A stretch of 24,016 nt of DNA. Origin: Candidatus Omnitrophota bacterium. GTDB lineage: Bacteria > Omnitrophota > Koll11 > Duberdicusellales > 4484-171. The stretch's first letter is position 1, and each line of letters begins with the position of its first letter. The stretch is taken from positions 1 through 24,016 of the forward strand of contig JAUYCY010000186.1 of assembly GCA_030692055.1 (NCBI GenBank). Reading direction: 5' to 3'. Made by a program: the position numbers and the translations under genes. Positions 16,110-23,945 of this stretch are shown here, in pieces. The notes under the pieces were generated by a model. The model saw only the letters and a program-made list of their open reading frames with translations. It ran no database searches and was not told where the DNA came from.

Positions 16110-16160
16110 ATTACAGAGATTGAAAAAATCAGTGTAATCGTTTATTTAATCTGTGTAATC
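16110..16160. repeat. GATTACAC-type repeat overlapping a gene end
   Basis: Two direct 13-bp units AATCAGTGTAATC (16127-16139) and AATCTGTGTAATC (16148-16160) differ by one base. An inverted relative, ATTACAGAGATT, lies at 16110-16121. The second direct unit lies within the last codons of the methyltransferase gene and encodes its ITQ residues. The first lies in the 44-bp gap before the fusion gene. Confidence 0.75.
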
Positions 16161-16972
16161 AATTTTTTTACCGCTATACTGCAAGCACCGCAAAAATCTG
16201 GAAAAATTTTTGCCGCTAATTTACCAAGAAAGCTTAAGCCATCGTTGGAAGCATACTCAAGTATCTGTAGTTTCCTTTCCCTAAAAAAATACTTTAAATC
16301 AATCTGGCAGGCCAAATATACGCTATCAACATCACCTGTATATAGGCGGTCTAACTGCGGCAGGCGGTATAAAAATCGCGATTTTTTCACGGATAATTTC
16401 TTACAAGAGATGAAAAAATTTTTAATCGCCATCCCTAAGGCTTCGCTAAGGGTAGAGGCAAATCCGGGCATACTTCCCCGCTTAAAAAGAATAGTCAAAA
16501 AAACTTTAATTGCCGCTATGGGGCTTAATAAATTAGGCGCCATTATTAAAATAATGCCGCCGGGTTTTGCCACCCTAATTATCTCAGAAAGAAATTTTTC
16601 TGTATCCGGAACATGTTCTAATAAAGACATAGAGCTTACCAAATCAAAAGAATTTTCTTTAAATGGCAGGCACTGCGCATCTGCAGTGATAAAAGACAAA
16701 GAAGGTGAAATATACTCACCTTTATTTTTTAAAAATAAATGTGAAATATCCGAGCCGACAACATTTAAACCTCTCTTATTTAAAAGAAACGAAGACATGC
16801 CATTGCCGCAGCCAAGGTCAAGCACCCGATAACCCCTCTGTGCATAGTGCAATACCCATCGAACATAGCCGTTAAAAAAATCCTCCTCCTTGCTGTTTAA
16901 TTGCTCAAGATACTTAGTCGAAGTTTTATAATATGCCTGTATTTTTTGCGTAATGTTTTTAGCGTCGGTCAT
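16142..16972 (-). CDS. Class I SAM-dependent methyltransferase
   Basis: A 276-residue methyltransferase of the Methyltransf_11/UbiE type. Motif I is RVLDLGCGNGMS near residues 49-60, followed by VVGSDIS, the SAM-adenine contact region ADAQCLPFKENSFDLV, and SLLEHVPD...RVAKPGGIILIMAPN. The C-terminal part has a hydrophobic helix and basic residues. I chose the ATG at 16972, one base after the TGA of the glycosyltransferase upstream. A longer frame starting at 17035 would overlap that gene by 62 bp. The final residues (ITQIK) come from a GATTACAC repeat, so the original C-terminus may have differed. Substrate unknown; the neighbourhood suggests a glycan. Confidence 0.87.
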   Translation of the reverse strand: MTDAKNITQKIQAYYKTSTKYLEQLNSKEEDFFNGYVRWVLHYAQRGYRVLDLGCGNGMSSFLLNKRGLNVVGSDISHLFLKNKGEYISPSLSFITADAQCLPFKENSFDLVSSMSLLEHVPDTEKFLSEIIRVAKPGGIILIMAPNLLSPIAAIKVFLTILFKRGSMPGFASTLSEALGMAIKNFFISCKKLSVKKSRFLYRLPQLDRLYTGDVDSVYLACQIDLKYFFRERKLQILEYASNDGLSFLGKLAAKIFPDFCGACSIAVKKLITQIK

Positions 16973-16973
16973 A

Positions 16974-18125
16974 TCAATGTAATTGGTAAAAAAGCTTAGA
17001 GTATATTTTATGGGTTTCCTGCGCGATATGCTCATTGGTGAATTTACCCAAAACTCTTTCTCTGCCTTTCTTGGCTATCTCTGCTCTTAGGTTTGCATTA
17101 GATATTAACCGATGTAAAACGTTCCATAAATCTTGAGAGTCGCCCTCCTCAAATACCAACCCCGCATCTGCTATAACATTTGGTATCTCCCCACAGCTTG
17201 AGCCGATTACGGCAACTTGACAGGCCATAGCTTCTATTAACACTCTTCCAAACTGCTCTCTCCAATTAGCGGTATGCTCTGAAGGCAACACCAACACGTC
17301 CATACAATTTAAATAAAGTGGGACATTGCAATGCTCAATGCTCTCCACAAAAATAACGCATTCTTTGATTCCTAATTTTTCTGCATAACGCTTAAGCCCT
17401 AACTTTTCTGGGCCGCTTCCTATAATAAGTAATTGACAATCCCCTTGCAAACGAGCGGCTGCCTCAAGTAACGTACATATACCTTTCATCTTCAATAACC
17501 TACCGATATAACCGATTACAAATTTATTTATGCCTAATTGTTGCCTTAAATCGCCCACGTCGATTTTTCTAAACTCATCTGTGTTCACGCCAAACTGCGC
17601 CAATACGCTAATTTCGCCCTTAAAACCTTTTTGGCTAAATATCTCCTTTCCGGTTTGGCTACCGGCAATAATATAATCGGCGTTTTGTAGAGAATATTTT
17701 TCGCAAAAAGGATAAATAAAATAGCGCACATTGGGCAACCTCCATTGCTGAAACATATTCTGCCAACTAAAGATGACGGTCTTAGCGTTTAGGCCCAGCC
17801 TATTTTTTAGCCAAAGAGCCTGAAAGCAGGCAACGCTATGAGGCTCTTCTTCAATATGCATAATGTCCGGTTTTATATTCTTTAAATATTTGCTTAAATT
17901 AAGGTAAAAATGGATAAACTGCTTCCCCGTAAAGAGAGTTGGCAAAGCAAGGTGCTTAAAATTTAAATTTTCCCAGTATCGGTATTTAATTTTTTTCGTG
18001 CCCTCTTGCCACCACTGCGGCGTGACTAAAAAAAGTTCGATATCTCGCTGGCTACCCAGCAGTTTAAGTTTCTCCTGATGAAAAAAGCTAATACAGGCGT
18101 GTGAAATAAAAAGTACTTTCATCAT
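16974..18125 (-). CDS. GT4 family glycosyltransferase
   Basis: A 383-residue GT-B glycosyltransferase. The N-terminal domain begins MMKVLFISHACISFF and contains KPDIMHIEEEPHS near residue 90. The donor domain starts at VIGYIGRLLKMKGICTLLEA (about 203-222), has IIGSGPEKLGL and ends with the EX7E motif, Glu290 and Glu298, in EQFGRVLIEAMA. The pattern of WQN and IEEEPHS recalls GT4 enzymes of O-antigen clusters. Two consecutive ATG codons open the gene 12 bp after the radical SAM gene, without a clear Shine-Dalgarno, so it is probably translated by coupling. The sugar specificity is not known. Confidence 0.9.
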   Translation of the reverse strand: MMKVLFISHACISFFHQEKLKLLGSQRDIELFLVTPQWWQEGTKKIKYRYWENLNFKHLALPTLFTGKQFIHFYLNLSKYLKNIKPDIMHIEEEPHSVACFQALWLKNRLGLNAKTVIFSWQNMFQQWRLPNVRYFIYPFCEKYSLQNADYIIAGSQTGKEIFSQKGFKGEISVLAQFGVNTDEFRKIDVGDLRQQLGINKFVIGYIGRLLKMKGICTLLEAAARLQGDCQLLIIGSGPEKLGLKRYAEKLGIKECVIFVESIEHCNVPLYLNCMDVLVLPSEHTANWREQFGRVLIEAMACQVAVIGSSCGEIPNVIADAGLVFEEGDSQDLWNVLHRLISNANLRAEIAKKGRERVLGKFTNEHIAQETHKIYSKLFYQLH

Positions 18126-18137
18126 AAATCTGGCTAT

Positions 18138-19661
18138 TTAAATAAACTTGCCTCGCATATAATACCGGCCAAAAAATAGGCGTTTTAAATCCCTTGCTAA
18201 TTGAGGGTTTATCCTTATCAACAATTGCTTCATTGCGTTTATGGGGGAAAAAATGGCAAAAAATAAAAAATGAGACGCAATGGCCAATCGGCTTTTGCTC
18301 GCGCAAATAGCTAATTTATCAAACAAAGCTGTAAAATACTGCGCTAAGGAACTCGGCAAAGCATTTGAAAATTTGTAGAACTTCAAAAGAATCAGAAAAT
18401 AACGGTGGAAAAAAACTACTTGCTGCCGGCTAAGCTGCGGCTGTTCTAAAATGCTCTGTTTATAAAAAGAAGAGACTTCTTTCTCGACAATAAAATTATT
18501 TTCCGCACACATTCTATATATGTCTGTATTGGGATAAGGCTGCAATATCGAGCGATTCACCGCAAAAGGGCTCAATTTGGCATTTAATTTGATGGTTTCT
18601 AAAAGCATCTGAGGCGTTTCAAAGGGGCAACCCACCATATTGTAAGTAGCTATTTTTATGTTGTATTTCTTTGCCAACGTAAATACGTTCGTGATCTCTT
18701 TATTTGAAATTTTTCTATTGAGAACTTTTTCCCTAATATAGACGTTGCCGCTTTCTATACCTACATCGAGGCGCTCACACCTTCCTTTTTTAAGCAGTTT
18801 CATCATTTCTTCATCTAAAAGATTTACGCGGCTGTTTCCGTGAAAAGGAAAACGAAAACACTTGGGAAACTTGGCGCAAAATTCTTCCATCCATTGTCTA
18901 TTCAGACAAAGCGCATCATCGATAAAATTGACAAATTCAACGTCGCTATACCAACCCAAAGCTTCTCTGATTTCCGCTAAAACATTATCAACGCTTCTAA
19001 AGCGTGTGTAATTATGCGGATAAAGTTTCTGATACTGATGATTACAGCAGTAGCTGCAATTATATGGACAGCCTCTTGAGGCTAATACGGTAAGCATCCT
19101 TATTTTATAGTCGTAAAGAGTATTATAAGAAAATAGACTTCGATCAGGAAAGGAAAGGTCATCAAGATTACCTTCTAAAGGCCTGATGTCATTTTTTATT
19201 ATTTTTCCTTCTTTTTTTAGCCAGATATTTTTTATTTGCGAAACATCTTCATCCTTAGATAATTTATTGCATAGCTCTACCAGAGCATGCTCTCCTTCCC
19301 CACGACACAACATATCAACACCATCCGCCTCAATCACCTCTTCAGGGTCTATGGTTGCATGAACACCACCGCAGATGGTAGCGATATTATGAGTTTCTTT
19401 AAGCCAAGAAGAAAGCTTTCTTACATATGTAAACTGATGTGACAAAGAAGTGAATGCTACTAAATCTGGCTGTTCTTTCCCGACTCTCGCTAAGAAATCG
19501 TTCCTGTCAGCTTCTTTAACTATGTGAATTAAAGAAGTATTATGGCCATTTCTTTTTAGCGCCGATGAAAGATAACCGATACCATGGGCAAATATTCCCG
19601 AATAATCCCCGCTACATTCACTAAATACGTTTAAATCAGGAAAAACAAAAGTTATTTTCAT
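18138..19661 (-). CDS. B12-binding radical SAM protein (second of two)
   Basis: A 507-residue enzyme of the cobalamin-binding radical SAM class. The B12-binding Rossmann part (about 1-135) has GIGYLSSALKRNGH and ICGGVHATIDPEEVIEADG with GGVHAT at 98-103. The radical SAM core has ASRGCPYNCSYC, cluster ligands Cys198, Cys202 and Cys205, then FIDDALCLN, DVGIESGN and NMVGCPFET. A C-terminal extension of about 130 residues contains hydrophobic segments and basic residues and could bind the membrane. It differs in sequence from the radical SAM protein at 7726-9165 but has the same architecture, and like that gene it is followed immediately by a GT4 gene. A 294-bp repeat-rich gap lies upstream. Chemistry unknown; sugar or lipid methylation is a guess. 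Confidence 0.92.
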   Translation of the reverse strand: MKITFVFPDLNVFSECSGDYSGIFAHGIGYLSSALKRNGHNTSLIHIVKEADRNDFLARVGKEQPDLVAFTSLSHQFTYVRKLSSWLKETHNIATICGGVHATIDPEEVIEADGVDMLCRGEGEHALVELCNKLSKDEDVSQIKNIWLKKEGKIIKNDIRPLEGNLDDLSFPDRSLFSYNTLYDYKIRMLTVLASRGCPYNCSYCCNHQYQKLYPHNYTRFRSVDNVLAEIREALGWYSDVEFVNFIDDALCLNRQWMEEFCAKFPKCFRFPFHGNSRVNLLDEEMMKLLKKGRCERLDVGIESGNVYIREKVLNRKISNKEITNVFTLAKKYNIKIATYNMVGCPFETPQMLLETIKLNAKLSPFAVNRSILQPYPNTDIYRMCAENNFIVEKEVSSFYKQSILEQPQLSRQQVVFFHRYFLILLKFYKFSNALPSSLAQYFTALFDKLAICASKSRLAIASHFLFFAIFSPINAMKQLLIRINPQLARDLKRLFFGRYYMRGKFI

Positions 19662-19691
19662 GCTACCGATATTTCATCAGCATTTTCCCAT

Positions 19692-19824
19692 GAACCAGTC
19701 CCAATAAATTTCGGGACGGTTCAGGGTTTCGCTCCACTGGAGAGGAACCCTGCAAGAAAACCTGCCTGCCCAACAGGGCGTCCTGCTGGACTGCCGGCAG
19801 CCTGCCTACCGGTAGGCAGGGCAG
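19692..19824. repeat. Cluster of adjoining palindromes
   Basis: Several inverted repeats lie end to end in this part of the 294-bp gap (19662-19955): GAACC...GTCCC/GGGAC-GGTTC (19692-19722), CAGGGTT/AACCCTG (19722-19752) enclosing CTCC/GGAG, CCAACAGGGCGTCCTGCTGG (19770-19789), CTGCCGGCAG (19791-19800) and the perfect 20-bp palindrome CCTGCCTACCGGTAGGCAGG (19801-19820). No gene is present. It is more GC-rich than the genes around it. Confidence 0.85.
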
Positions 19825-19839
19825 GGAAGCTACCGCTGT

Positions 19840-19940
19840 CCTTCGACAAACTCAGGATAGTTCGACCCTTCGGCCATACTCAGGGTCGAACACTGAGTAT
19901 TCCCGAATGTGCTCGAAGGATGGTGAGCTAAGTCGAACCA
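19840..19940. repeat. GTCGAA-rich ~100 bp repeat, copy B
   Basis: The second copy of the element at 4291-4393, in the same orientation, with the identical 48-bp core at 19869-19916. The flanks differ by a few bases. It directly follows the palindrome cluster and ends 16 bp before the stop codon of the frameshifted methyltransferase. Confidence 0.85.
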
Positions 19941-19955
19941 TAAGGCGGTGGAGCC

Positions 19956-20868
19956 TCACTTTTTAACACAAACCGATATTTCAGCGGGTATACATACCCT
20001 TAAGAATTTAAAAAATACCCACGTCAGAAAAGTATATAACATTCGTAAACAACCACGAAGGTGTCTGCCGTAGTACCTATTATTTTTGCATAAGTCAAAC
20101 CGCACACTTCCAAAACCAGCGCTCAATAGCATCCCCCTAAGAGTATGCGGTGTAGAATGATTTATATGGTAGGGTATTCCAAATTCATTAGCCTTGAAAG
20201 GAGTACCGGTAAAATTACCTTTATAATATGCTAAGAAAGGCAACAATTTAACGACTCGCGCTTTGACTATGTAAACGCTTGTATTGGGAGTAGTCATAAA
20301 AAATAAGCCGCCTTTTTTCAACACCCGGTTGACCTCTTTTAGCTCTTCGAGCGGATCCACAACGTGCTCAAGCACATCAAGCATAGTGACAATATCAAAA
20401 CATTCATCCGGAAAGTTTGCCTCTCTGATTGTTCCATGTATAATATCAAGTTTAAATTTTTCTTTTCCATATATCACTGCTGGTTTTGATACATCAATCC
20501 CACAAACATCATAACCAGCCCCCCCGAACTAATCTTAAAAAAATACCATAATTACACCCGGCATCTAACAGCCTTCCGGATTCCCTATGTTTTTTTATCA
20601 GATTTAATTTATCATTGAAGAAAAAGCGTTTGCCTTCTTCAAAACCTTTGACTACCCTATCGATATCCTCCGCAGAAAATTTATATGTATCATTATAAAT
20701 TCTTTGAAAGCCAGAAGCGGTAGGGAAGGGGTTCATATACATATTTTCGCAATCATTACACTTACATATATTAAAACCGCATTCGCTATAGATTATCCCT
20801 CCATTTGACCTATCGCATAGCGGGCAATTTCTGTTTTCCATTTCTATCGAAATGCTACTTTTTTGCAT
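19956..20868 (-). pseudogene. Zinc-ribbon SAM methyltransferase with a +1 frameshift
   Basis: Two adjacent frames form one methyltransferase. The first (20868 down to 20509, 119 codons) has a zinc ribbon, CPLC (Cys15, Cys18) and CNDC (Cys37, Cys40), and motif I LLDAGCNYGIFL (100-111), then runs out of frame after VRG and stops. The second (down to 19956) begins in the right place with AGYDVCGIDVSKP and continues through TMLDVLEHV and a PGG-like VLKKGGLFFMTTPN to the end. The switch falls in a run of seven G (20519-20525). With six G the gene would read through as 303 residues. The ATG has an AGGAGG site four bases upstream. It may be a true mutation, phase variation or a sequencing error. Confidence 0.85.
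20519..20525 (-). other. G7 homopolymer at the frameshift point
   Basis: Seven G on the coding strand, where six restore the reading frame of the methyltransferase at 19956-20868. Mononucleotide runs of this kind are prone to slippage during replication and to length errors in sequencing. Confidence 0.85.
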
Positions 20869-20875
20869 ACGCCCT

Positions 20876-20906
20876 CCTACCCAACAGGGTGTCCTGTTGG
20901 ACTAGG
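20876..20906 (-). promoter_or_regulatory. Palindrome overlapping the ribosome-binding site of the frameshifted methyltransferase
   Basis: CCAACAGGGTGTCCTGTTGG (20881-20900) is flanked by CCTA (20876-20879) and TAGG (20903-20906), giving a hairpin with an 8-bp core stem and an outer 4-bp stem. On the minus strand the outer arm TAGG is also the start of the Shine-Dalgarno (TAGGAGG, 20873-20879). The core resembles 19770-19789, so it is also a repeat. The rest of the 92-bp gap is AT-rich. Confidence 0.6.
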
Positions 20907-20960
20907 TTTTCTTTACACAAAGGCTGCCTTAAAAAATAATATCAATATTGAGTTTTATAT

Positions 20961-22208
20961 TTATAAAATATCTAAAAAAAGTTTATCCGTCTGTTTTGCC
21001 GCCTTATCCCAGGTATAATTTTCCAATATAAATTGACGACACTTATTCTCTATTTCTGTTCTCTTTTTAGTGTTAGTTAAATACTCAATAATTAAGCTAG
21101 CTATTGAATCAGGTGAAATGTCTTTAAAAAGTAAATTTTTATCAAGTTTGTTTAGTATCTCAATGCTTCCACCTATGGGTGTCGCCAAAACAGGAACACC
21201 CGAAGCTAAAGCCTCGAGGGTGACTATGCCAAAGCCTTCATTTGCCTTGCTGGGTAGGATAAATAAGTCGCAAGCTTGATAGTATAAAGGCAATTTCTCA
21301 TCTTCAATAAAACCGGTTAAAATAATCTTGGCACCTAATCGAAACTCCTCTGCCAGCTGCTTTAACTCTTGCTGCAGCGGGCCTTGACCTCCTATCACTA
21401 AAAATACCTCTGGGAATTTTTCTAGCACCAAAGGCATAGCCTTAATCAGATTATCTAAACCCATTCTCGGAACGAGCCTGCGCACCGTAAATAAAATCTG
21501 GCTATATTGCGACAGGTCCAATACCTTACGCACCGCGTTCTTGTCGGATGCCGGTTTAAATCTTTCTGTATCTACGCCTGCGGGAATTTGGGCAATTTTT
21601 GCTGCCGCTATCTTATACTCTTTAATAAGGCGCTGTGAAGTAAAATCAGATAAACTAATTATTTTTTGCGCGCTCTTCAAGCCTCTTTTTTCCAGCCAAC
21701 GCGCTAATTGTAAGTATATCGAAAACCAAAACGGTTTTATATATCTTCGCCATTGGTACCAACTATATTTTTTACCATAAACATCGTAAAATTCCTCTTC
21801 TGCTAATAAGGCGTAAAAAGTATATACTTTAGGGATTTTTTTTGCTGTTTTGGATAAATTTACCCCAAAGGCGGCATGCGGCGAGTGCATGCTAATTAAA
21901 TCAAAGCGAAAAGCGCGAACAAGCTTTTTAAGTTCTGTATTGATGCTCAAAATAGATAAAATTTGGTTTAAAAAAGAAAAACCGCATTCTTTATTCTCGT
22001 ATCGATATATTTTAATGCCGTTTATGTTCTCTACGCTTGGGTGGCTTTTTTCGACTTTTTTAGTTAAAACGCAAACATTATGGCCAAGACTAACCAACCT
22101 TTCGGCTATTTCATATACATACGTATGCACTCCTCCGTGCGCATCGGGAAATATCTCGTTAGCGACAAATAATATATTAAGCCTTTTTCCTGTAATCTCT
22201 GAACCCAT
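20961..22208 (-). CDS. GT4 family glycosyltransferase
   Basis: A 415-residue GT-B glycosyltransferase with textbook GT4 features: NEIFPDAHGGVHTYVYEIAE near 18-37, IPAGVDTERFKP at the hinge (208-219), VRRLVPRMGLDNLIKAMPLV starting the donor domain (242-261), VIGGQGPLQQEL, and the EX7E motif with Glu324 and Glu332 in NEGFGIVTLEALASGVP. The ATG at 22208 lies inside the end of the GT2 gene, a 32-bp overlap. A GAGG site eight bases upstream supports it. A later start inside the overlap cannot be excluded because no other ATG is near. Together with the GT2 and methyltransferase upstream it forms the first segment of the cluster. Confidence 0.9.
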   Translation of the reverse strand: MGSEITGKRLNILFVANEIFPDAHGGVHTYVYEIAERLVSLGHNVCVLTKKVEKSHPSVENINGIKIYRYENKECGFSFLNQILSILSINTELKKLVRAFRFDLISMHSPHAAFGVNLSKTAKKIPKVYTFYALLAEEEFYDVYGKKYSWYQWRRYIKPFWFSIYLQLARWLEKRGLKSAQKIISLSDFTSQRLIKEYKIAAAKIAQIPAGVDTERFKPASDKNAVRKVLDLSQYSQILFTVRRLVPRMGLDNLIKAMPLVLEKFPEVFLVIGGQGPLQQELKQLAEEFRLGAKIILTGFIEDEKLPLYYQACDLFILPSKANEGFGIVTLEALASGVPVLATPIGGSIEILNKLDKNLLFKDISPDSIASLIIEYLTNTKKRTEIENKCRQFILENYTWDKAAKQTDKLFLDIL

Positions 22209-23046
22209 CCCTTAACCCTCTGATTCCATATAAAATTACTTTTACATCTCTTACCACGAAAACGCGCCTAATAATTCCGCAAATTTGCCGTAAGAAAAAC
22301 ACGGGAAAAAATACTTTGGGCAAATGCGTTAGGTAAAAAATCATGAAATTATGATAATACCAATACATTTTCTCATTAAACGAAAGCTCTCTGCAACCAC
22401 CCCGACCTTGAAGATGTTCGATGTAAGCTAAAGGACTAAAAACAATCCTATAGCCTAATTTTTTTATCTTGAAGGACAAATCCATGTCATCAAAAGAGCT
22501 GGTTCCCATCAACCTTTCATCGTGTCCGCCTACTTTTATTAAAAGCTCTCTCCGGTAAGATACGTTACAACCATACGCATGCTCAATGTCTGTTTTAAAA
22601 TCTGCATTAAAATTGGCGATAATTTTTCCGTCCCATTTTCGTAGCGTACCGACTTTTTTGATTTTAAAAAACGGCGCATCGTTGACGCACAACACCCTCC
22701 CGCTAACCGCACCTACGGTAGTATCCGCGTAATTTTGTACATGATTTTTTATAAAATCCGGACTGATCACAATATCGTCATCGCAACAAATAACGATTTC
22801 TCCCTCTGCTTCTTCAGCGGCTTTGTTTCTTGCATGCGCTGAGTTGGTGCCGGGAAAGCTAAAATATTTTATCTTATCCCTGTTGGCAGCTACGATGCCC
22901 TCTAAGTCTTTAGAAAGCGGCGGGCACTGGTCTACGACAATCACCTCGAAATCGTCATACTGCTGAACAAGAAGCGCCTGCAGTAAATTTTTCAAGCTTT
23001 CGTTCCTTTTGTAAGTCGGAATAGCAACCGAAACTTTCATATTCAT
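22177..23046 (-). CDS. GT2 family glycosyltransferase
   Basis: A 289-residue inverting GT-A glycosyltransferase. The nucleotide-binding N-terminus is VSVAIPTYKRNESLKNLLQA (5-24), the metal-binding Asp triad is CCDDDI with Asp89-Asp91, and the acceptor region has AYGCNVSYRRELL followed by SFDDMDLSFKIKKLGYRI, the ED-type motif of family 2. A C-terminal stretch with hydrophobic and basic residues (about 240-275) may anchor it to the membrane. Two in-frame ATG codons lie six bases apart at the start, and the first is taken. It lies 5 bp after the methyltransferase and overlaps the following GT4. Enzymes of this type often add rhamnose or other hexoses to surface glycans, but the donor here is unknown. 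Confidence 0.9.
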   Translation of the reverse strand: MNMKVSVAIPTYKRNESLKNLLQALLVQQYDDFEVIVVDQCPPLSKDLEGIVAANRDKIKYFSFPGTNSAHARNKAAEEAEGEIVICCDDDIVISPDFIKNHVQNYADTTVGAVSGRVLCVNDAPFFKIKKVGTLRKWDGKIIANFNADFKTDIEHAYGCNVSYRRELLIKVGGHDERLMGTSSFDDMDLSFKIKKLGYRIVFSPLAYIEHLQGRGGCRELSFNEKMYWYYHNFMIFYLTHLPKVFFPVFFLRQICGIIRRVFVVRDVKVILYGIRGLRDGFRDYRKKA

Positions 23047-23051
23047 ATTTT

Positions 23052-23870
23052 TTATGGTTTAACAACCTTAACAAGACTATCAGGGCTTATACATAAAATC
23101 CTTCGCAACATCCGTGGCAGCGCCAGATAAAATTGCGTATATAATCTAAATAAATTCATGCTGTTGAAAAATAAAATGCGAAATATCTTTCTTCTATAAA
23201 ATTGAAACTCCCCAAACCCCGCCGCCTTTAGCTCATCTACCAACAAACTAATATCGTACACTCGCCTATGGGTGGGATTACCGATGCCGCTAAGATGATG
23301 AAAATCCGTTTTGGGATTTATTTTTTGCGCCGCCCGGAGCGCTTTTTTTGTATAATAATAAAGCTCTTTATTCTTGTGCGAAGAAAATAAGCACAACAAA
23401 ACTACATCGATGATACTCTCATCTAGACATACCGGTTGCTCAACTGTTAATGCTGCACCAGTCTTTAACACCCTATATATTTCGCGCTGAACATTCGCCG
23501 CCTCTAAATCGGTTAAATGCTCAAACAAATGGCTTACGATTACGCCGTCAAATATTTCAGACTTAAAAGGTAGATATTGCGCATCTGCAACCGTAAATTT
23601 TATCTGCGCCGATTCATATGTCGACTTTGCCCGACGGCAAGCATATTCTGAAATATCGATACTTACAATACCGCCGCCATAAAAAGACAGCCTGTATGAC
23701 AGCCCTCCTAAACCACAACCCACTTCAAGCACCAAAGATTTTCGATCTAAATTCCCGCCTGCAAACTCTGCTGTCCTTTTATAGAAAAGCCAGTCGTTTT
23801 CCTTATCTGAAAATAAACGCGAATAGCTTTTTTTAAACCATTCTTGATCGTATTCTGTAGGCCCTCGCAT
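23052..23870 (-). CDS. Class I SAM-dependent methyltransferase
   Basis: A 272-residue methyltransferase of the Methyltransf_11 type. Motif I is LVLEVGCGLGGLSYRL (46-61), motif II IVSIDIS, then VADAQYLPFKSEIFDGVIVS (94-113) and LFEHLTDLE with REIYRVLKTGAALTVEQP. The C-terminal region is basic and aromatic (FRILFFNSMNLFRLYTQFYL). It is the first intact gene of the cluster in this window, and the 146 bp upstream consists of repeats, so the promoter may lie in or beyond them. The ATG at 23870 has no clear Shine-Dalgarno. A glycan substrate is suggested only by the adjoining GT2 and GT4 genes. Confidence 0.88.
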   Translation of the reverse strand: MRGPTEYDQEWFKKSYSRLFSDKENDWLFYKRTAEFAGGNLDRKSLVLEVGCGLGGLSYRLSFYGGGIVSIDISEYACRRAKSTYESAQIKFTVADAQYLPFKSEIFDGVIVSHLFEHLTDLEAANVQREIYRVLKTGAALTVEQPVCLDESIIDVVLLCLFSSHKNKELYYYTKKALRAAQKINPKTDFHHLSGIGNPTHRRVYDISLLVDELKAAGFGEFQFYRRKIFRILFFNSMNLFRLYTQFYLALPRMLRRILCISPDSLVKVVKP

Positions 23871-23886
23871 AAAAAAGTATGGAGCC

Positions 23887-23945
23887 CCACGGGCATGCCC
23901 GTGGTACCTTTATTTACCCGCCAGATTTGCTGCGCAAATCTGGCG
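23887..23945. repeat. Two strong palindromes upstream of the cluster
   Basis: CCACGGGCATGCCCGTGG (23887-23904) is a perfect 18-bp palindrome. CGCCAGATTTGC (23919-23930) and GCAAATCTGGCG (23934-23945) form a perfect 12-bp stem with a three-base loop. The sequence up to the window edge (23946-24016) is GC-richer than the genes and looks like further repeat DNA. No convincing gene is seen in it. Confidence 0.8.

Noticed and set aside
16973..17035. A longer start for the methyltransferase at 16142
   Set aside because: It would overlap the end of the glycosyltransferase gene by 62 bp; the ATG at 16972 follows the stop by one base, as elsewhere in this operon.
19662..19955. A CRISPR array in the repeat-filled gap
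   Set aside because: The repeats are different palindromes placed end to end, with no regular unit and spacer, and no cas gene is near.
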